DNA of 64,000 bases from Nocardioides antri (lineage in GTDB: Bacteria > Actinomycetota > Actinomycetes > Propionibacteriales > Nocardioidaceae). The notes under the pieces were generated by a model. It did no database searches. It was not told the origin of the DNA and saw nothing but the letters and a program-made list of their open reading frames with translations. This document shows, piece by piece, positions 16,460 through 27,008 of this stretch; the first letter of the stretch is position 1; each line of letters starts with the position of its first letter. Location: NCBI RefSeq assembly GCF_008373765.1, contig NZ_VUJW01000001.1, forward strand, positions 620,189 through 684,188. The letters run 5' to 3'. The translations under genes and the position numbers were made by a program.

Positions 16460-16529
16460 GGGTCACACCTCCACGGTCTCGAGCTGTCGGAAGAGGAGCA
16501 GTACCCGGATCGCGGGAGCTGCACGCACC

Positions 16530-16892
16530 TCAGCGCAGGACGACCCACCAGAGCCCGGCCGCGACCGGCACCAGACCGGTCAGCATCCACCAGGTCAGCA
16601 GCGGCTTCTTGTTGATCGCCCGCACCGCCGCGATGCCGACGACGTAGAAGGCGGCCCCCAGCACGATCAGGGCCAGCTGGGCGTCGCGACGGTCGTCCGG
16701 CACGGCGTCGGCGGCCAGGACCAGGCCGACGGTGAGGTGGATCAACGTCGTGATGATGAGCACCGAGATCACCCGGCGCTGGACGCGGTGCAGGCGCTCG
16801 AGGTCCTTCGCATCCGCGACCTGGCGAGGGGCGTGCGGGTCCATCAGGTGCCGGCGACGGGGCGGCGACGACTGATGGCTCACGACCCTCAC
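16530..16892 (-). CDS. small membrane protein with three predicted TM segments
   Basis: 120 residues from GTG 16892, or 104 from the ATG at 16842-16844. A basic N-terminal region (about 1-40) is followed by three hydrophobic stretches: VISVLIITTLIHLTVGLVLA, LALIVLGAAFYVVGIAAVRA and TWWMLTGLVPVAAGLWWVVL. No family recognised. It shares a strand with the preceding 121-aa gene, 70 nt apart. Confidence 0.6.
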   Translation of the reverse strand: MRVVSHQSSPPRRRHLMDPHAPRQVADAKDLERLHRVQRRVISVLIITTLIHLTVGLVLAADAVPDDRRDAQLALIVLGAAFYVVGIAAVRAINKKPLLTWWMLTGLVPVAAGLWWVVLR

Positions 16893-16950
16893 GGTACCGG
16901 CGCGTTAATCCAGTGGCGCAGTCGTGATAGCCGATGGATGCTTGCGAGTC

Positions 16951-17937
16951 ATGGACATCACACGGTTCGGTCCCGACGACGCGGCCGCCCTGAAGGAGTG
17001 GGTCGACCTCCAGAACGCGGCGAGCCGGGTCGACTCGCCCTGGGAGGTCGAGGCGACGCTGCTGCGGGCGGAGGCGCGCTTCCGCCACGGCTGGGACGGC
17101 GAGCCGGCGGTGCCCTACCTCGCCCGCGTCGAGGGGACCGTCGTCGGAGGCGGCACCATCGCCGTCAGCGAGTACGACAACCTCCACCTCGCCTGGCTGG
17201 GCGTGACCGTCCACCCCGACCAGCGGCGTCGAGGCCACGGCAGCGCGATCCTCGCCTTCCTGGAGGACGAGGTACGCCGGATGGGGCGGACCAGCGTCGG
17301 CATCGGCGGCTGGGAGTCGGAGGCGACCTCAGCGTTCGCCGCGAAGCACGGCTACGAGAAGAAGCACCAGGCGATCAACCGTCGGCAGTACCTCGCCGAC
17401 ATCGACCGCGCCGAGCTCGACAGGCAGTACGAAGAGGCGCTGGCCCACGCCACGGACTACGTCCTCGAGCGCCGCCGCCTGCCCACGCCCGACGACGAGC
17501 TCGACGAGATCGCCGAGATGGCCTCCGCCATCAACGACGCCCCGACCGACGACCTCGACATCGAGGACGAGGTGTTCAACGCGGACCGGATGAAGGCCTA
17601 CGAGGAGGCCTGCGAGTTCCGGCGTGAGCGTGCCTACCGGGTGGTCGCGCGCCACGTGCCGTCCGGCCAGCTCGCGGGCCAGACCGTCGTCGTGGTCGAG
17701 TCGGAGCGCCCGGCGTACGGCGACCAGCACGACACCTCCGTCGTCGGCGCTCACCGTGGCCACCGGCTCGGCCTGCTGCTCAAGGCCGAGATGCTCCGCT
17801 GGCTCGCGGAGGAGGAGCCGCAGCTCGAGCAGGTCGACACCTACAACGCCGAGTCCAACGACCACATGATCGGCGTCAACGAGGTGCTGGGCTACCGGGT
17901 CATGGGCCGGGAGCTCGCCTTCCAGAAGTCGCTCTAG
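16951..17937 (+). CDS. GNAT acetyltransferase with two tandem domains
   Basis: 328 residues from ATG 16951. The N-terminal half has a good acetyl-CoA loop: HLAWLGVTVHPDQRRRGHGS (Arg/Gly-rich Q/RxxGxG/A), then GGWESEATSAFAAKHGYEKK. The C-terminal half has a second, weaker GNAT-like region: DTSVVGAHRGHRLGLLLKAE (HRGHRLG) and NDHMIGVNEVLGYRVMGREL. The arrangement recalls mycothiol synthase-type tandem GNATs, but key residues for that reaction cannot be assigned. The last 4 nt overlap the convergent ipdC stop. Confidence 0.8.
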   Translation: MDITRFGPDDAAALKEWVDLQNAASRVDSPWEVEATLLRAEARFRHGWDGEPAVPYLARVEGTVVGGGTIAVSEYDNLHLAWLGVTVHPDQRRRGHGSAILAFLEDEVRRMGRTSVGIGGWESEATSAFAAKHGYEKKHQAINRRQYLADIDRAELDRQYEEALAHATDYVLERRRLPTPDDELDEIAEMASAINDAPTDDLDIEDEVFNADRMKAYEEACEFRRERAYRVVARHVPSGQLAGQTVVVVESERPAYGDQHDTSVVGAHRGHRLGLLLKAEMLRWLAEEEPQLEQVDTYNAESNDHMIGVNEVLGYRVMGRELAFQKSL

Positions 17938-19001
17938 GAGAGGTAGGAGCCCGCCCGCCGCAGCTCCTCGGCGGCGCGGGTCACCACGCGGTCGATCAGC
18001 TCCTCGCACGAGGGGAGGTCGTCGATCACGCCGACCACCTGGCCGCTGGCCAGGACGCCGGCGGAGGTGTCGCCCTCGACCAGGCCGGCCTTGAGCATCG
18101 TGGGGGTGTTCGCGGCCAGCGCCATCTGGCCGAGGGTGCGCCCCTGCTGCTTCTTCATCTCGCGACCGTCCTTGGCCAGCTCCCGCCAGCTCATGCCGGA
18201 GTCGCGCTTGAACTCGAGGGTACGGCGGAGGGTCGGCCCCATCCGCCGGACGGCGCTGCTCTCCTCGAGCTCCTCGACGAGGGCGGTGCGCAGCATCCGG
18301 TGCGGCATGCCGTCGACCTTCGCGGTCACGACGGTGTCGGTCAGCCCGCGCTCGAGATAGAGCCGCTTGACGGCGTCGGGCACCGCCGAGTCGGAGGTCA
18401 GCAGGAACCGCGTGCCCATGCCGACCCCTGCGGCGCCGTACGACAGCGCGGCGGCGAGGCCGCGGCCGTCGAAGAACCCGCCGGCCGCGACGACCGGGAT
18501 GTCCACCGCGTCGAGCACGGTCGGCAGGAGCAGGGTCGTCGGCACCGGCCCGGTGTGGCCGCCGCCCTCGCCGCCCTGCACCATCACCGCGTCGGCGCCC
18601 CAGCCGGCGACCTTCTTCGCATGCTTGGCGGCGCCGATCGACGGCATGACGACGACGTCGTGCTCCTTGAGCCTGGCGATCAGCTCGGGCTTGGGTGCGA
18701 GCGCGAACGAGGCGACCTTGACGCCGTACTCGATCAGGAGGTCGCACCGCGCCGCGGCGTCGCCGGCGTCGGCGCGCAGGTTGACGCCGAACGGCTCCTC
18801 GGTGCGGCCCTTGACCTCGACGATCGCCTTCTCGAGCTCGTCGAACGTCATCGTGGCGGACGCGAGGATGCCGAGGCCGCCGGCGTTGGCGGTCGCCGAG
18901 ACCAGGCGGGGGCCGGAGACCCAGCCCATCCCCGTCTGCACGACCGGGTGCCGGACGCCGACCAGGTCGGTCAGCGGGGTGCGCAGCAGCTGCTCGATCA
19001 C
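17934..19001 (-). CDS. ipdC: IpdC, nitronate-monooxygenase-fold flavoprotein
   Basis: 355 residues, the same length as M. tuberculosis IpdC (Rv3553). FMN-barrel motifs of the 2-nitropropane dioxygenase/NMO family: PVVQTGMGWVSGPRLVSATA (about 19-38), GGLGILASAT, GADAVMVQGGEGGGHTGPVP and VPVVAAGGFFDGRGLAAALS. Known IpdC works with IpdF in converting 5-OH-HIC-CoA toward HIEC-CoA. Last gene of echA20-ipdA-ipdB-ipdC, with a 4-nt overlap to ipdB. Confidence 0.87.
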   Translation of the reverse strand: MIEQLLRTPLTDLVGVRHPVVQTGMGWVSGPRLVSATANAGGLGILASATMTFDELEKAIVEVKGRTEEPFGVNLRADAGDAAARCDLLIEYGVKVASFALAPKPELIARLKEHDVVVMPSIGAAKHAKKVAGWGADAVMVQGGEGGGHTGPVPTTLLLPTVLDAVDIPVVAAGGFFDGRGLAAALSYGAAGVGMGTRFLLTSDSAVPDAVKRLYLERGLTDTVVTAKVDGMPHRMLRTALVEELEESSAVRRMGPTLRRTLEFKRDSGMSWRELAKDGREMKKQQGRTLGQMALAANTPTMLKAGLVEGDTSAGVLASGQVVGVIDDLPSCEELIDRVVTRAAEELRRAGSYLS

Positions 19002-19768
19002 TTGGCGGCTTCTTCCTGGGGGACTTCCTTGAAGCGCAGGCCCTTGGGGTCGAGCATCTCCCGGATCAGGACCAGCTCCTCGGTGGTCGGCTCGCGGGTG
19101 GTCGGCACGTCGGCCGGCGCGTCGAGCGTGAAGCCGGTCTGCGCGACCACGTCGTCGACCGTGACGCCGGGGTGCACGCTGACCAGCCGCACCGTGTCGT
19201 CCGGCCCGCCGACGTCGAGCACCGCGAGGTTGCTGACGATCCGGTGGATGTCGTTGAAGCGCGCGGCGGCAGGTCCGGCCGCCTTCGCCCGACGCGGGCC
19301 GACGCCGGAGACGACGTCGACCTGCTCGACGAAGACGCGGGGGGAGTGCTTCGGCACCCAGTACGACGTCCGGTTGTTGACCGTGTTGCCCGGCGCGCCG
19401 CGCGAACCGAGCAACTGCCGGGTCGGCTGGGCGAAGTCGCCGATCGCGGAGATGTTCTGGTTGCCGTGCCGGTCCACCTGGGTGGCGCCCATCATCACGT
19501 GCCGCTTGCCGTAGGCGACGACGTCGAAGACCTTGCGGAACGGGATCCAGCCCTCGACGACGTCGCCCTTCGCGAAGAGCGGCGGCACGCCGGCCAGGAA
19601 GAGCGACTCGCCGTCACTGATCACCAGGTCGGGGTTCGACGTGAGCTTGGCCAGCCGGACGCCGAGCATCGGCAGCAGCCCCATCGGACTGGCGAAGATC
19701 TCGCCGTCGTCCTTGAAGGCGTCGGCGATCGCCGACGCGCAGACGTCCGCTCTCGTCCAGTCGCTCAT
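18998..19768 (-). CDS. ipdB: IpdB, beta subunit of the ring-C-opening CoA-transferase-fold hydrolase
   Basis: 256 residues. CoA-transferase beta-type features: MMGATQVDRHGNQNISAIGD (about 91-110), LGSRGAPGNTVNNRTSYWVP and VVSGVGPRRAKAAG. Established work shows IpdA-IpdB form a heterotetramer that hydrolyses COCHEA-CoA, opening the last steroid ring, rather than moving CoA. Here it lies between ipdA and ipdC with 4-nt overlaps on both sides, which fits equimolar expression of the two subunits. Confidence 0.87.
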   Translation of the reverse strand: MSDWTRADVCASAIADAFKDDGEIFASPMGLLPMLGVRLAKLTSNPDLVISDGESLFLAGVPPLFAKGDVVEGWIPFRKVFDVVAYGKRHVMMGATQVDRHGNQNISAIGDFAQPTRQLLGSRGAPGNTVNNRTSYWVPKHSPRVFVEQVDVVSGVGPRRAKAAGPAAARFNDIHRIVSNLAVLDVGGPDDTVRLVSVHPGVTVDDVVAQTGFTLDAPADVPTTREPTTEELVLIREMLDPKGLRFKEVPQEEAAK

Positions 19769-20658
19769 CGGTCTGCCTCCTCGTGGAATGCGCGGACTGC
19801 TTCCTGGTACGACGCCTCGTCGCCCGCGAGGAAGCGGTCGTGGAACGCCTGCCAGTCCTCGTCGGAGCCGCCGGCCGCGGCGGCGTACGCCTTCTGGAAC
19901 CTCTCGTCGCGCTCGTAGTCCGGCGTGCAGGTGGTGAAGTGCGCGCCGTTCGGGGTCTCCACGACGCCGTCGACCAACATCCGGCTCACCAGCAGCCGCT
20001 GGACGGGAGAGTCGACCGTCAGCCCGGCGGTGTCGACGACCTGCTCGACACTGAGGTAGGTCTTCTCCGCGGCCATCGCGAAGAGGTCGTCGAAGTACGG
20101 GTCCGGACCGAGGTACGACGCGTTGCCGTGCTCGTCGGCCCGGTTGAGGTGGACCAGGGCGGCGTCGAGCTCCAGGGCGGGCACGGCGACGAGCTCCTCG
20201 ACAGCGCCGTCAGTGGTGTACGGACTGGTGACGGTCCTGATCCACGGGTTGTTGACGAGCACGTCGGAGCCCAGGCCGGCCCGCATCGGGAGGAACGGCA
20301 GCCGCTGCGCCGCTGCGCGGAGGCCGGTCTGGAACATGCCCTCGTCGAGCTCGACGATCTCGGGGATCGCCTTGCTCTGCCGTGCCCGCTGGAAGTTGGG
20401 CTCGAGCGGGATCGAGTCGAGCGACACGAAGGCGTAGACGAGGCGGCGGATCTTGCCGGCGCGGGCGAGGAGCCCGACGTCCGCGCCACCCCAGCTGACG
20501 ATGGTCAGGTCGGTGAGGTCGGAGCGGTAGAGCGCCCGGACCAGGGCCATCGGCTTGCGACGCGGCCCCCAACCACCGATGCCGATGGTCATCCCGCTCT
20601 CGAGGCTGCCGATCACCTCGTCGATGGACATCCGCTTGTCACGCGGCTTGCGAGTCAC
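19765..20658 (-). CDS. ipdA: IpdA, alpha subunit of the ring-C-opening CoA-transferase-fold hydrolase
   Basis: 297 residues from GTG 20656-20658, which overlaps the echA20 stop by 4 nt (an ATG nine codons in, 20631, is an alternative; the longer form matches the family's N-terminus better). Motifs: MTIGIGGWGPRRKPMALVRA, VYAFVSLDSIPL, AAQRLPFLPMRAGLGSDVLV and NPWIRTVTSPYTT. The GGWG-RRKP segment near the N-terminus is characteristic of IpdA. Partner of IpdB in hydrolysis of COCHEA-CoA. Confidence 0.87.
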   Translation of the reverse strand: MTRKPRDKRMSIDEVIGSLESGMTIGIGGWGPRRKPMALVRALYRSDLTDLTIVSWGGADVGLLARAGKIRRLVYAFVSLDSIPLEPNFQRARQSKAIPEIVELDEGMFQTGLRAAAQRLPFLPMRAGLGSDVLVNNPWIRTVTSPYTTDGAVEELVAVPALELDAALVHLNRADEHGNASYLGPDPYFDDLFAMAAEKTYLSVEQVVDTAGLTVDSPVQRLLVSRMLVDGVVETPNGAHFTTCTPDYERDERFQKAYAAAAGGSDEDWQAFHDRFLAGDEASYQEAVRAFHEEADR

Positions 20659-21413
20659 GCCTTGCCTCCCTTGTTGGTGCCCGCGAAGTCGTCGCGTAGC
20701 TCGTCGCTGACACCCATCAGGTTCAGCTCGTAGGTGAAGCCCTGCTCGAAGCGGTAGCTCTTGTTCACGTCGATCGGGTCGATGCCGTTGAGCGCGGCCT
20801 TCGCCGCCCGGATCACCCGGCCGTCCTTGGCGGCGATCTCGCCCGCGACCTCCAGGGCCGCCTCGTCGAGCCGGTCGCGGGGGACCACCTCGAGGACGGA
20901 GCCGAACTGCACCAGGTCGGCGGCCTTGATCGTGCGCGCGGTGAAGTAGAGGGTCCGCATCATGTGCTGCGGCACCAGCCGCGCCATGTGGGTCGCCGCG
21001 CCGAGCGCGCCCTGGTTGACCTCGGGGACCCCGAAGTAGGCGTCGTCGCTGGCGACGATGCAGTCGGCGTTGCCGACCAGCCCGACGCCGCCCCCGACGC
21101 AGAAGCCGTTCACCGCGGCCACGACCGGGACCGCGCACTCGTAGACCGCCTTGAACGCCGCGTAGCAGCCGCGGTTGGCTCCGAGCAGGGCGTCGAACCC
21201 GGTCGTGTGCTGCATCTCCTTGATGTCGACGCCGGCGTTGAAGCCCTTGCCCTCCGCGCGCAGGACGACGACCTTCGTCGCCAGGTCCCGGCCCGCCTCG
21301 TCGAGCGCCGTCGCCAGGTCGAACCAGCCCTGCACGGTGAGGGCGTTGACCGGCGGGGCGTTCATCGTCACGAGCCGGACGCCGTCCGGCCTGAGCTCAC
21401 TGGTGATGGGCAT
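20655..21413 (-). CDS. echA20: EchA20, crotonase-fold ring-D hydrolase
   Basis: 252 residues. Crotonase fold: APPVNALTVQGWFDLATALD, oxyanion-hole segments RAEGKGFNAGVDIKEM (about 52-67) and VNGFCVGGGVGLVGNADCIV. EchA20 in M. tuberculosis (Rv3550) opens ring D of HIEC-CoA, giving the substrate of IpdAB, whose genes follow directly. ATG at 21411-21413; the KstR2-type operator at 21448 and a REP-like sequence lie just upstream. Confidence 0.87.
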   Translation of the reverse strand: MPITSELRPDGVRLVTMNAPPVNALTVQGWFDLATALDEAGRDLATKVVVLRAEGKGFNAGVDIKEMQHTTGFDALLGANRGCYAAFKAVYECAVPVVAAVNGFCVGGGVGLVGNADCIVASDDAYFGVPEVNQGALGAATHMARLVPQHMMRTLYFTARTIKAADLVQFGSVLEVVPRDRLDEAALEVAGEIAAKDGRVIRAAKAALNGIDPIDVNKSYRFEQGFTYELNLMGVSDELRDDFAGTNKGGKA

Positions 21414-21424
21414 CTGTCCTCTTT

Positions 21425-21447
21425 CGGTGGCTGAGCTTGTCGAAGCC
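21425..21447. repeat. REP-like dispersed repeat, copy 1
   Basis: CGGTGGCTGAGCTTGTCGAAGCC, a variant of the sequence also seen at 45186 and (reversed) at 62180. It abuts KstR2-type operator 3. Such TGGTCGAGCCTGTCGAGACC-like words are, as I recall, common in intergenic DNA of Nocardioides and related actinobacteria. Confidence 0.5.
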
Positions 21448-21467
21448 TACCAAGCATTTGCTTGGTA
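21448..21467. promoter_or_regulatory. KstR2-type operator 3 (echA20 and SDR divergent promoters)
   Basis: Third exact copy of TACCAAGCATTTGCTTGGTA. It lies in the 64-nt spacer between echA20 (start 21413, minus) and the SDR gene (start 21478, plus), 10 nt before the plus-strand ATG, so one site can repress both operons. Confidence 0.9.
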
Positions 21468-21477
21468 GGGTGCGGGC

Positions 21478-22263
21478 ATGGCACTCACGATCGACCTGGC
21501 CGGCCGCGTCGCGCTGGTCACCGGCGGCAGTCGCGGCATCGGCCGCGGCATAGCGGAGGTGCTGATCGAGGCCGGAGCGACGGTCGTGACCTGCGCCCGG
21601 TCCGAGGCGGACCCGCCGTCGGGTGCCACCCACGTGACGTGCGACGTGCGGGACCCGGAAGCAGTGCAGGCGATGGTGGCCCACGTCGTCGAGCAGCACG
21701 GCCGTCTCGACGTTCTGGTGAACAACGCGGGCGGTGCGCCGTACGCCCTGGCGGCGGAGGCCTCGCCGCGCTTCCACGACAAGATCGTCGGGCTCAACCT
21801 GATGGCGACCCTGACCTGCGCGCAGGCCGCCAACGCGGTCATGCAGCAGCAGGACGGCGGCGGCGCGATCGTCAACATCTCCTCGGTCTCGGGCGTCCGC
21901 CCGTCACCCGGCACGGCGGCGTACGGCGCTGCGAAGGCCGGCGTGGACTCGCTGACCGGCTCGCTCGCCCAGGAGTGGGGACCGCGGGTGCGGGTCAACG
22001 CGGTCGACGTCGGGCTGGTGCGGACGGCGGACACCGCCGACCACTACGGCGGTGACGCGACCGTCGCCGCGATCGAGCGCACGATCCCGGCCGGCCGGAT
22101 GGCCGACGTCGCGGAGATCGGGCGGGTCGTGGCGTTCCTGGCGAGCGACCTCGCGTCGTACGTCTCCGGCGCGAGCGTCGCCTGCCACGGCGGCGGCGAG
22201 CAGCCGGTGTTCCTCTACCTCGCCCAGAGATCAGGGCAGAACCAGCAAGGAGAAGCCACGTGA
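21478..22263 (+). CDS. short-chain dehydrogenase (Rv3549c-like)
   Basis: 261 residues. Clear SDR: VALVTGGSRGIGRGIAEVLI (TGxxxGIG, about 11-30), VNNAGGAP (about 81-88), Ser in IVNISSVSGV and catalytic YGAAK. It lies opposite echA20 across a KstR2-type operator, as Rv3549c does in M. tuberculosis. Probably a hydroxyacyl-CoA dehydrogenase of the C/D-ring pathway, but its substrate has not been fixed to my knowledge. Overlaps the next SDR gene by 4 nt. Confidence 0.8.
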   Translation: MALTIDLAGRVALVTGGSRGIGRGIAEVLIEAGATVVTCARSEADPPSGATHVTCDVRDPEAVQAMVAHVVEQHGRLDVLVNNAGGAPYALAAEASPRFHDKIVGLNLMATLTCAQAANAVMQQQDGGGAIVNISSVSGVRPSPGTAAYGAAKAGVDSLTGSLAQEWGPRVRVNAVDVGLVRTADTADHYGGDATVAAIERTIPAGRMADVAEIGRVVAFLASDLASYVSGASVACHGGGEQPVFLYLAQRSGQNQQGEAT

Positions 22264-23144
22264 GCAAGCTGTTGGAGGGCCGGGTCGCGATCGTCACCGG
22301 CGCCGGACGCGGGATCGGCCGCGCCCACGCGCTGGAGCTGGCGCGGCACGGCGCGAAGGTCGTCGTCAACGACTACGGGGTGTCGCTCGCCGGGGAGGAC
22401 GCCGGCGACTCGCCGGCCCACCAGGTCGTCGCCGAGATCGAGGCGATGGGCGGTGAGGCGGTCGTGAACGGCGCCGACGTCGCCGACTTCGATGCGGCCG
22501 CGGCGATGGTGCAACAGGCGATCGACACATACGGCGGGCTCGACATCCTGGTCAACAACGCCGGCTTCGTCCGCGACCGGATGCTCGTCAACACCTCCGA
22601 GGAGGAGTGGGACGCCGTGATCCGGGTGCACCTCAAGGGCCACTTCGCTCCGCTGCGCCACGCCGGCGCCTACTGGCGCGCGGAGTCGAAGGAAGGGCGC
22701 CAGCGCGTCGCGCGCGTGATCAACACGTCGTCGGGGGCCGGCCTGCAGGGATCGATCGGCCAGGCGACGTACTCCGCGGCGAAGGCCGGGATCGCCGGCC
22801 TCACCCTGGTCGCTGCCGCCGAGATGGGCCGCTACGGCGTCACCGTCAACGCCATCGCCCCCGTCGCGAAGACCCGGATGACGGAGGGCGCGTTCGACAC
22901 CTCCGCCATGGCCCTGCCCGAGGACAATGCCCCGATCGTGGCGTGGCTGGCCTCGGAGGACGCCGGTGACGTCACCGGTCGCGTGATCGAGATCGACGGC
23001 AGCCGGCTGACCGTCGAGAACGGCTGGTCCCACGGACCTTCGGCCGTCGCCGACGGCCGGTGGGTGGCCACCGAGGTCGGCCCGTCGCTCCGCAAGCTGC
23101 TGGAGGAGGCTCCGGTGCCGGAGCCGGTGTACGGGGCTTCGTAG
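22260..23144 (+). CDS. short-chain dehydrogenase (Rv3548c-like, MaoC-less multifunctional-enzyme-type SDR)
   Basis: 294 residues from GTG 22260. SDR motifs: VAIVTGAGRGIGRAHALELA (about 9-28), VVNDYGVSLAGED, LVNNAGFVRDRMLVN and catalytic YSAAK. The VNDYG-V-L pattern after the Rossmann loop and the NAGxxRD segment are typical of the dehydrogenase domain of peroxisomal-type multifunctional enzymes, so a 3-hydroxyacyl-CoA is the likely substrate. Translationally coupled to the preceding SDR. The inverted-repeat element begins 15 nt after its stop. Confidence 0.8.
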   Translation: MSKLLEGRVAIVTGAGRGIGRAHALELARHGAKVVVNDYGVSLAGEDAGDSPAHQVVAEIEAMGGEAVVNGADVADFDAAAAMVQQAIDTYGGLDILVNNAGFVRDRMLVNTSEEEWDAVIRVHLKGHFAPLRHAGAYWRAESKEGRQRVARVINTSSGAGLQGSIGQATYSAAKAGIAGLTLVAAAEMGRYGVTVNAIAPVAKTRMTEGAFDTSAMALPEDNAPIVAWLASEDAGDVTGRVIEIDGSRLTVENGWSHGPSAVADGRWVATEVGPSLRKLLEEAPVPEPVYGAS

Positions 23145-23158
23145 GGCTCCGGGCGGGA

Positions 23159-23242
23159 GACAGTTTCACCGGCCGGCCGGTGAAACTGTCGCTGGGCCGA
23201 TAAAACTTCATCGGCCAAGCGACAGTTTTGTCGTCCAAGTTC
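23159..23242. repeat. left terminal inverted repeat of the 1.2-kb element
   Basis: A perfect 32-bp palindrome (23159-23190) is followed by a second inverted repeat, CGCTGGGCCGAT/ATCGGCCAAGCG (one mismatch, loop AAAACTTC), and then GACAGTTTTGTC (23221-23232), itself an imperfect palindrome. The word (C)GACAGTTT recurs in each part, suggesting a composite of related hairpins. Confidence 0.8.
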
Positions 23243-23266
23243 GGCAGTCGTGCAGTTCGCAGACTC

Positions 23267-24205
23267 TCAGGCCACTGCCTGGGCGAACGCCCGCCAGATG
23301 CGGTTCGCCGTCTCGGTAGGGAAGTCGAGATCGGCCCAGATCAGCCGCACCATCAGCCAACCGGTGAGCTCGCGAAGGTGATCCTCGCGAGCCTTCTCCC
23401 GGAGGATCGTCTGCTCGATCGACTCGTCCTTGCGACGAAGACGGAGGTACTTCTGGTATCCGTCGAACTCCAGCATCACCCTCCGCTCCGGCCATGCGAA
23501 GTCCACGCGGCCCGCTACGTGGCCGGCCGGGTGCCGTACCTCGAACTGCGGGACAGGCGCCGGCAGTCCCTCGTCCCTGAAGAGCAGCCGACTCCGGGTC
23601 TCCCCGACGGACTCGGCCTTGCCGTCGGAGAGCCGAAGCTTGAGCAGCAGGTTCAACGTGTCCGGGGTCGATCGCATCGACGCAAGGATCTGCTCGAGCT
23701 GGTCCCGCGTCGCCAAGCCTCGATGCTGGAAGTCATCGAGTACGGCGACGCCCGCGTCACGCGACGCGATGCATGCGGTGTCCATGGCCGTTCGCGGCGG
23801 TGACGTGATCCAGCCGCCGTCGAGGCGCGTGACGTCGTCGACCCGGCACACGCCGCGGTGGTGGACGACCTTCGCGGCTCTGCGTTCGCCGATGCCGTAG
23901 AGGTTGGTCACGTGCGCCGCGCTGAGGTCGAGGCCCCAGGTGGGGCCACCCTGCTCGATGCACGCACTCGTGTGCGAGAGAGCCACGTCGTCGCCGTACT
24001 GCCTTCGGACGGCGAGGACCAGCAATCGGTGGCGGCCGACCCGGTCGGAGGACTGCCAGACGGGGCCGAGCACGTAGGCGCCTTGTCGCAGGCGAACGAT
24101 GCGCCCGCTCTGGACGGCGCGCCTCAGGGCGTTGTCATCGATTCCGTTGTCGACGGCGTCCCTGCGAAGCAGCACTCCGTGCGCGTCTGCCAACCACTCG
24201 AGCAT
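23267..24205 (-). CDS. AbiEi-like antitoxin-domain protein with C-terminal DUF559/Vsr-like nuclease fold
   Basis: 312 residues from ATG 24203-24205; the frame extends 45 codons upstream into the repeat, which reads as noise. N-terminal winged helix: HGVLLRRDAVDNGIDDNALR then RIVRLRQGAYVLG (about 9-45), as in type IV antitoxin AbiEi domains. Middle part ALSHTSACIEQGGPTWG. C-terminal (about 220-312): RVDFAWPERRVMLEFDGYQK, then REDHLRELTGWLMVRLIWAD, the DUF559 pattern with Asp, Glu and late Arg of a restriction-like fold. No AbiEii toxin partner is adjacent. Solitary proteins of this kind are common in actinobacteria and their function is not known. Confidence 0.75.
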   Translation of the reverse strand: MLEWLADAHGVLLRRDAVDNGIDDNALRRAVQSGRIVRLRQGAYVLGPVWQSSDRVGRHRLLVLAVRRQYGDDVALSHTSACIEQGGPTWGLDLSAAHVTNLYGIGERRAAKVVHHRGVCRVDDVTRLDGGWITSPPRTAMDTACIASRDAGVAVLDDFQHRGLATRDQLEQILASMRSTPDTLNLLLKLRLSDGKAESVGETRSRLLFRDEGLPAPVPQFEVRHPAGHVAGRVDFAWPERRVMLEFDGYQKYLRLRRKDESIEQTILREKAREDHLRELTGWLMVRLIWADLDFPTETANRIWRAFAQAVA

Positions 24206-24290
24206 GGCGAAACGCTGCCCGGGAAACTGCTTCCGCGCACCCAGCGGTCGGCGTACCTGTGGATAAGTCCTCGTCGACGGTCCGGCCGTC

Positions 24291-24374
24291 GTACTTGGCC
24301 GAGAAAACTCTCGCTTGGCCGATGAAACTTCGTACTCCAAGCGACAGTTTCACCGGCCGGCCGGTGAAACTGTC
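24291..24374. repeat. right terminal inverted repeat of the 1.2-kb element
   Basis: Ends with the same perfect 32-bp palindrome as the left end (24343-24374) in opposite overall orientation. The inner part carries GTACTTGGCC-GAGAAAACTC and CGCTTGGCCGATGAAACTT, matching the left end at 40 of 52 positions. It lies 20 nt from the fadA5 stop and may also terminate transcription from that gene. Confidence 0.8.
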
Positions 24375-24394
24375 TCCAGCCCGCCCGCAAATCC

Positions 24395-26949
<2,555 letters not shown>

Positions 26950-27008
26950 GCCGCCGGTGGCGCTACCGTGCTGGGAGAAGAACGATTTCCGCGCGTCAGG
27001 AGCACTTC

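Larger units (their letters stand above)
23159..24374. mobile_element. 1.2-kb element with 84-nt inverted terminal repeats and one AbiEi-like/DUF559 gene
   Basis: The left 84 nt (23159-23242) and the reverse complement of the right 84 nt (24291-24374) align without gaps with 72 of 84 identical bases by eye. The outer 32 nt of each end are identical and are themselves a perfect palindrome (half-site GACAGTTTCACCGGCC). Between the ends is a single gene and its promoter; no transposase is seen. It lies between the SDR gene and fadA5, which in M. tuberculosis are separated only by ddn. This looks like a transposable or REP-type element, but no clear target-site duplication could be found. Confidence 0.6.

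Noticed and set aside
24206-24340. Upstream extension of the DUF559 gene into the right terminal repeat
   Set aside because: The extra 45 codons come from repeat DNA; the ATG at 24203-24205 gives the usual start of the winged-helix domain.
23159-24374. CRISPR array or toxin-antitoxin locus for the repeat-bounded element
   Set aside because: The repeats are two inverted copies without spacers, and no AbiEii-type toxin gene is adjacent to the AbiEi-like protein.
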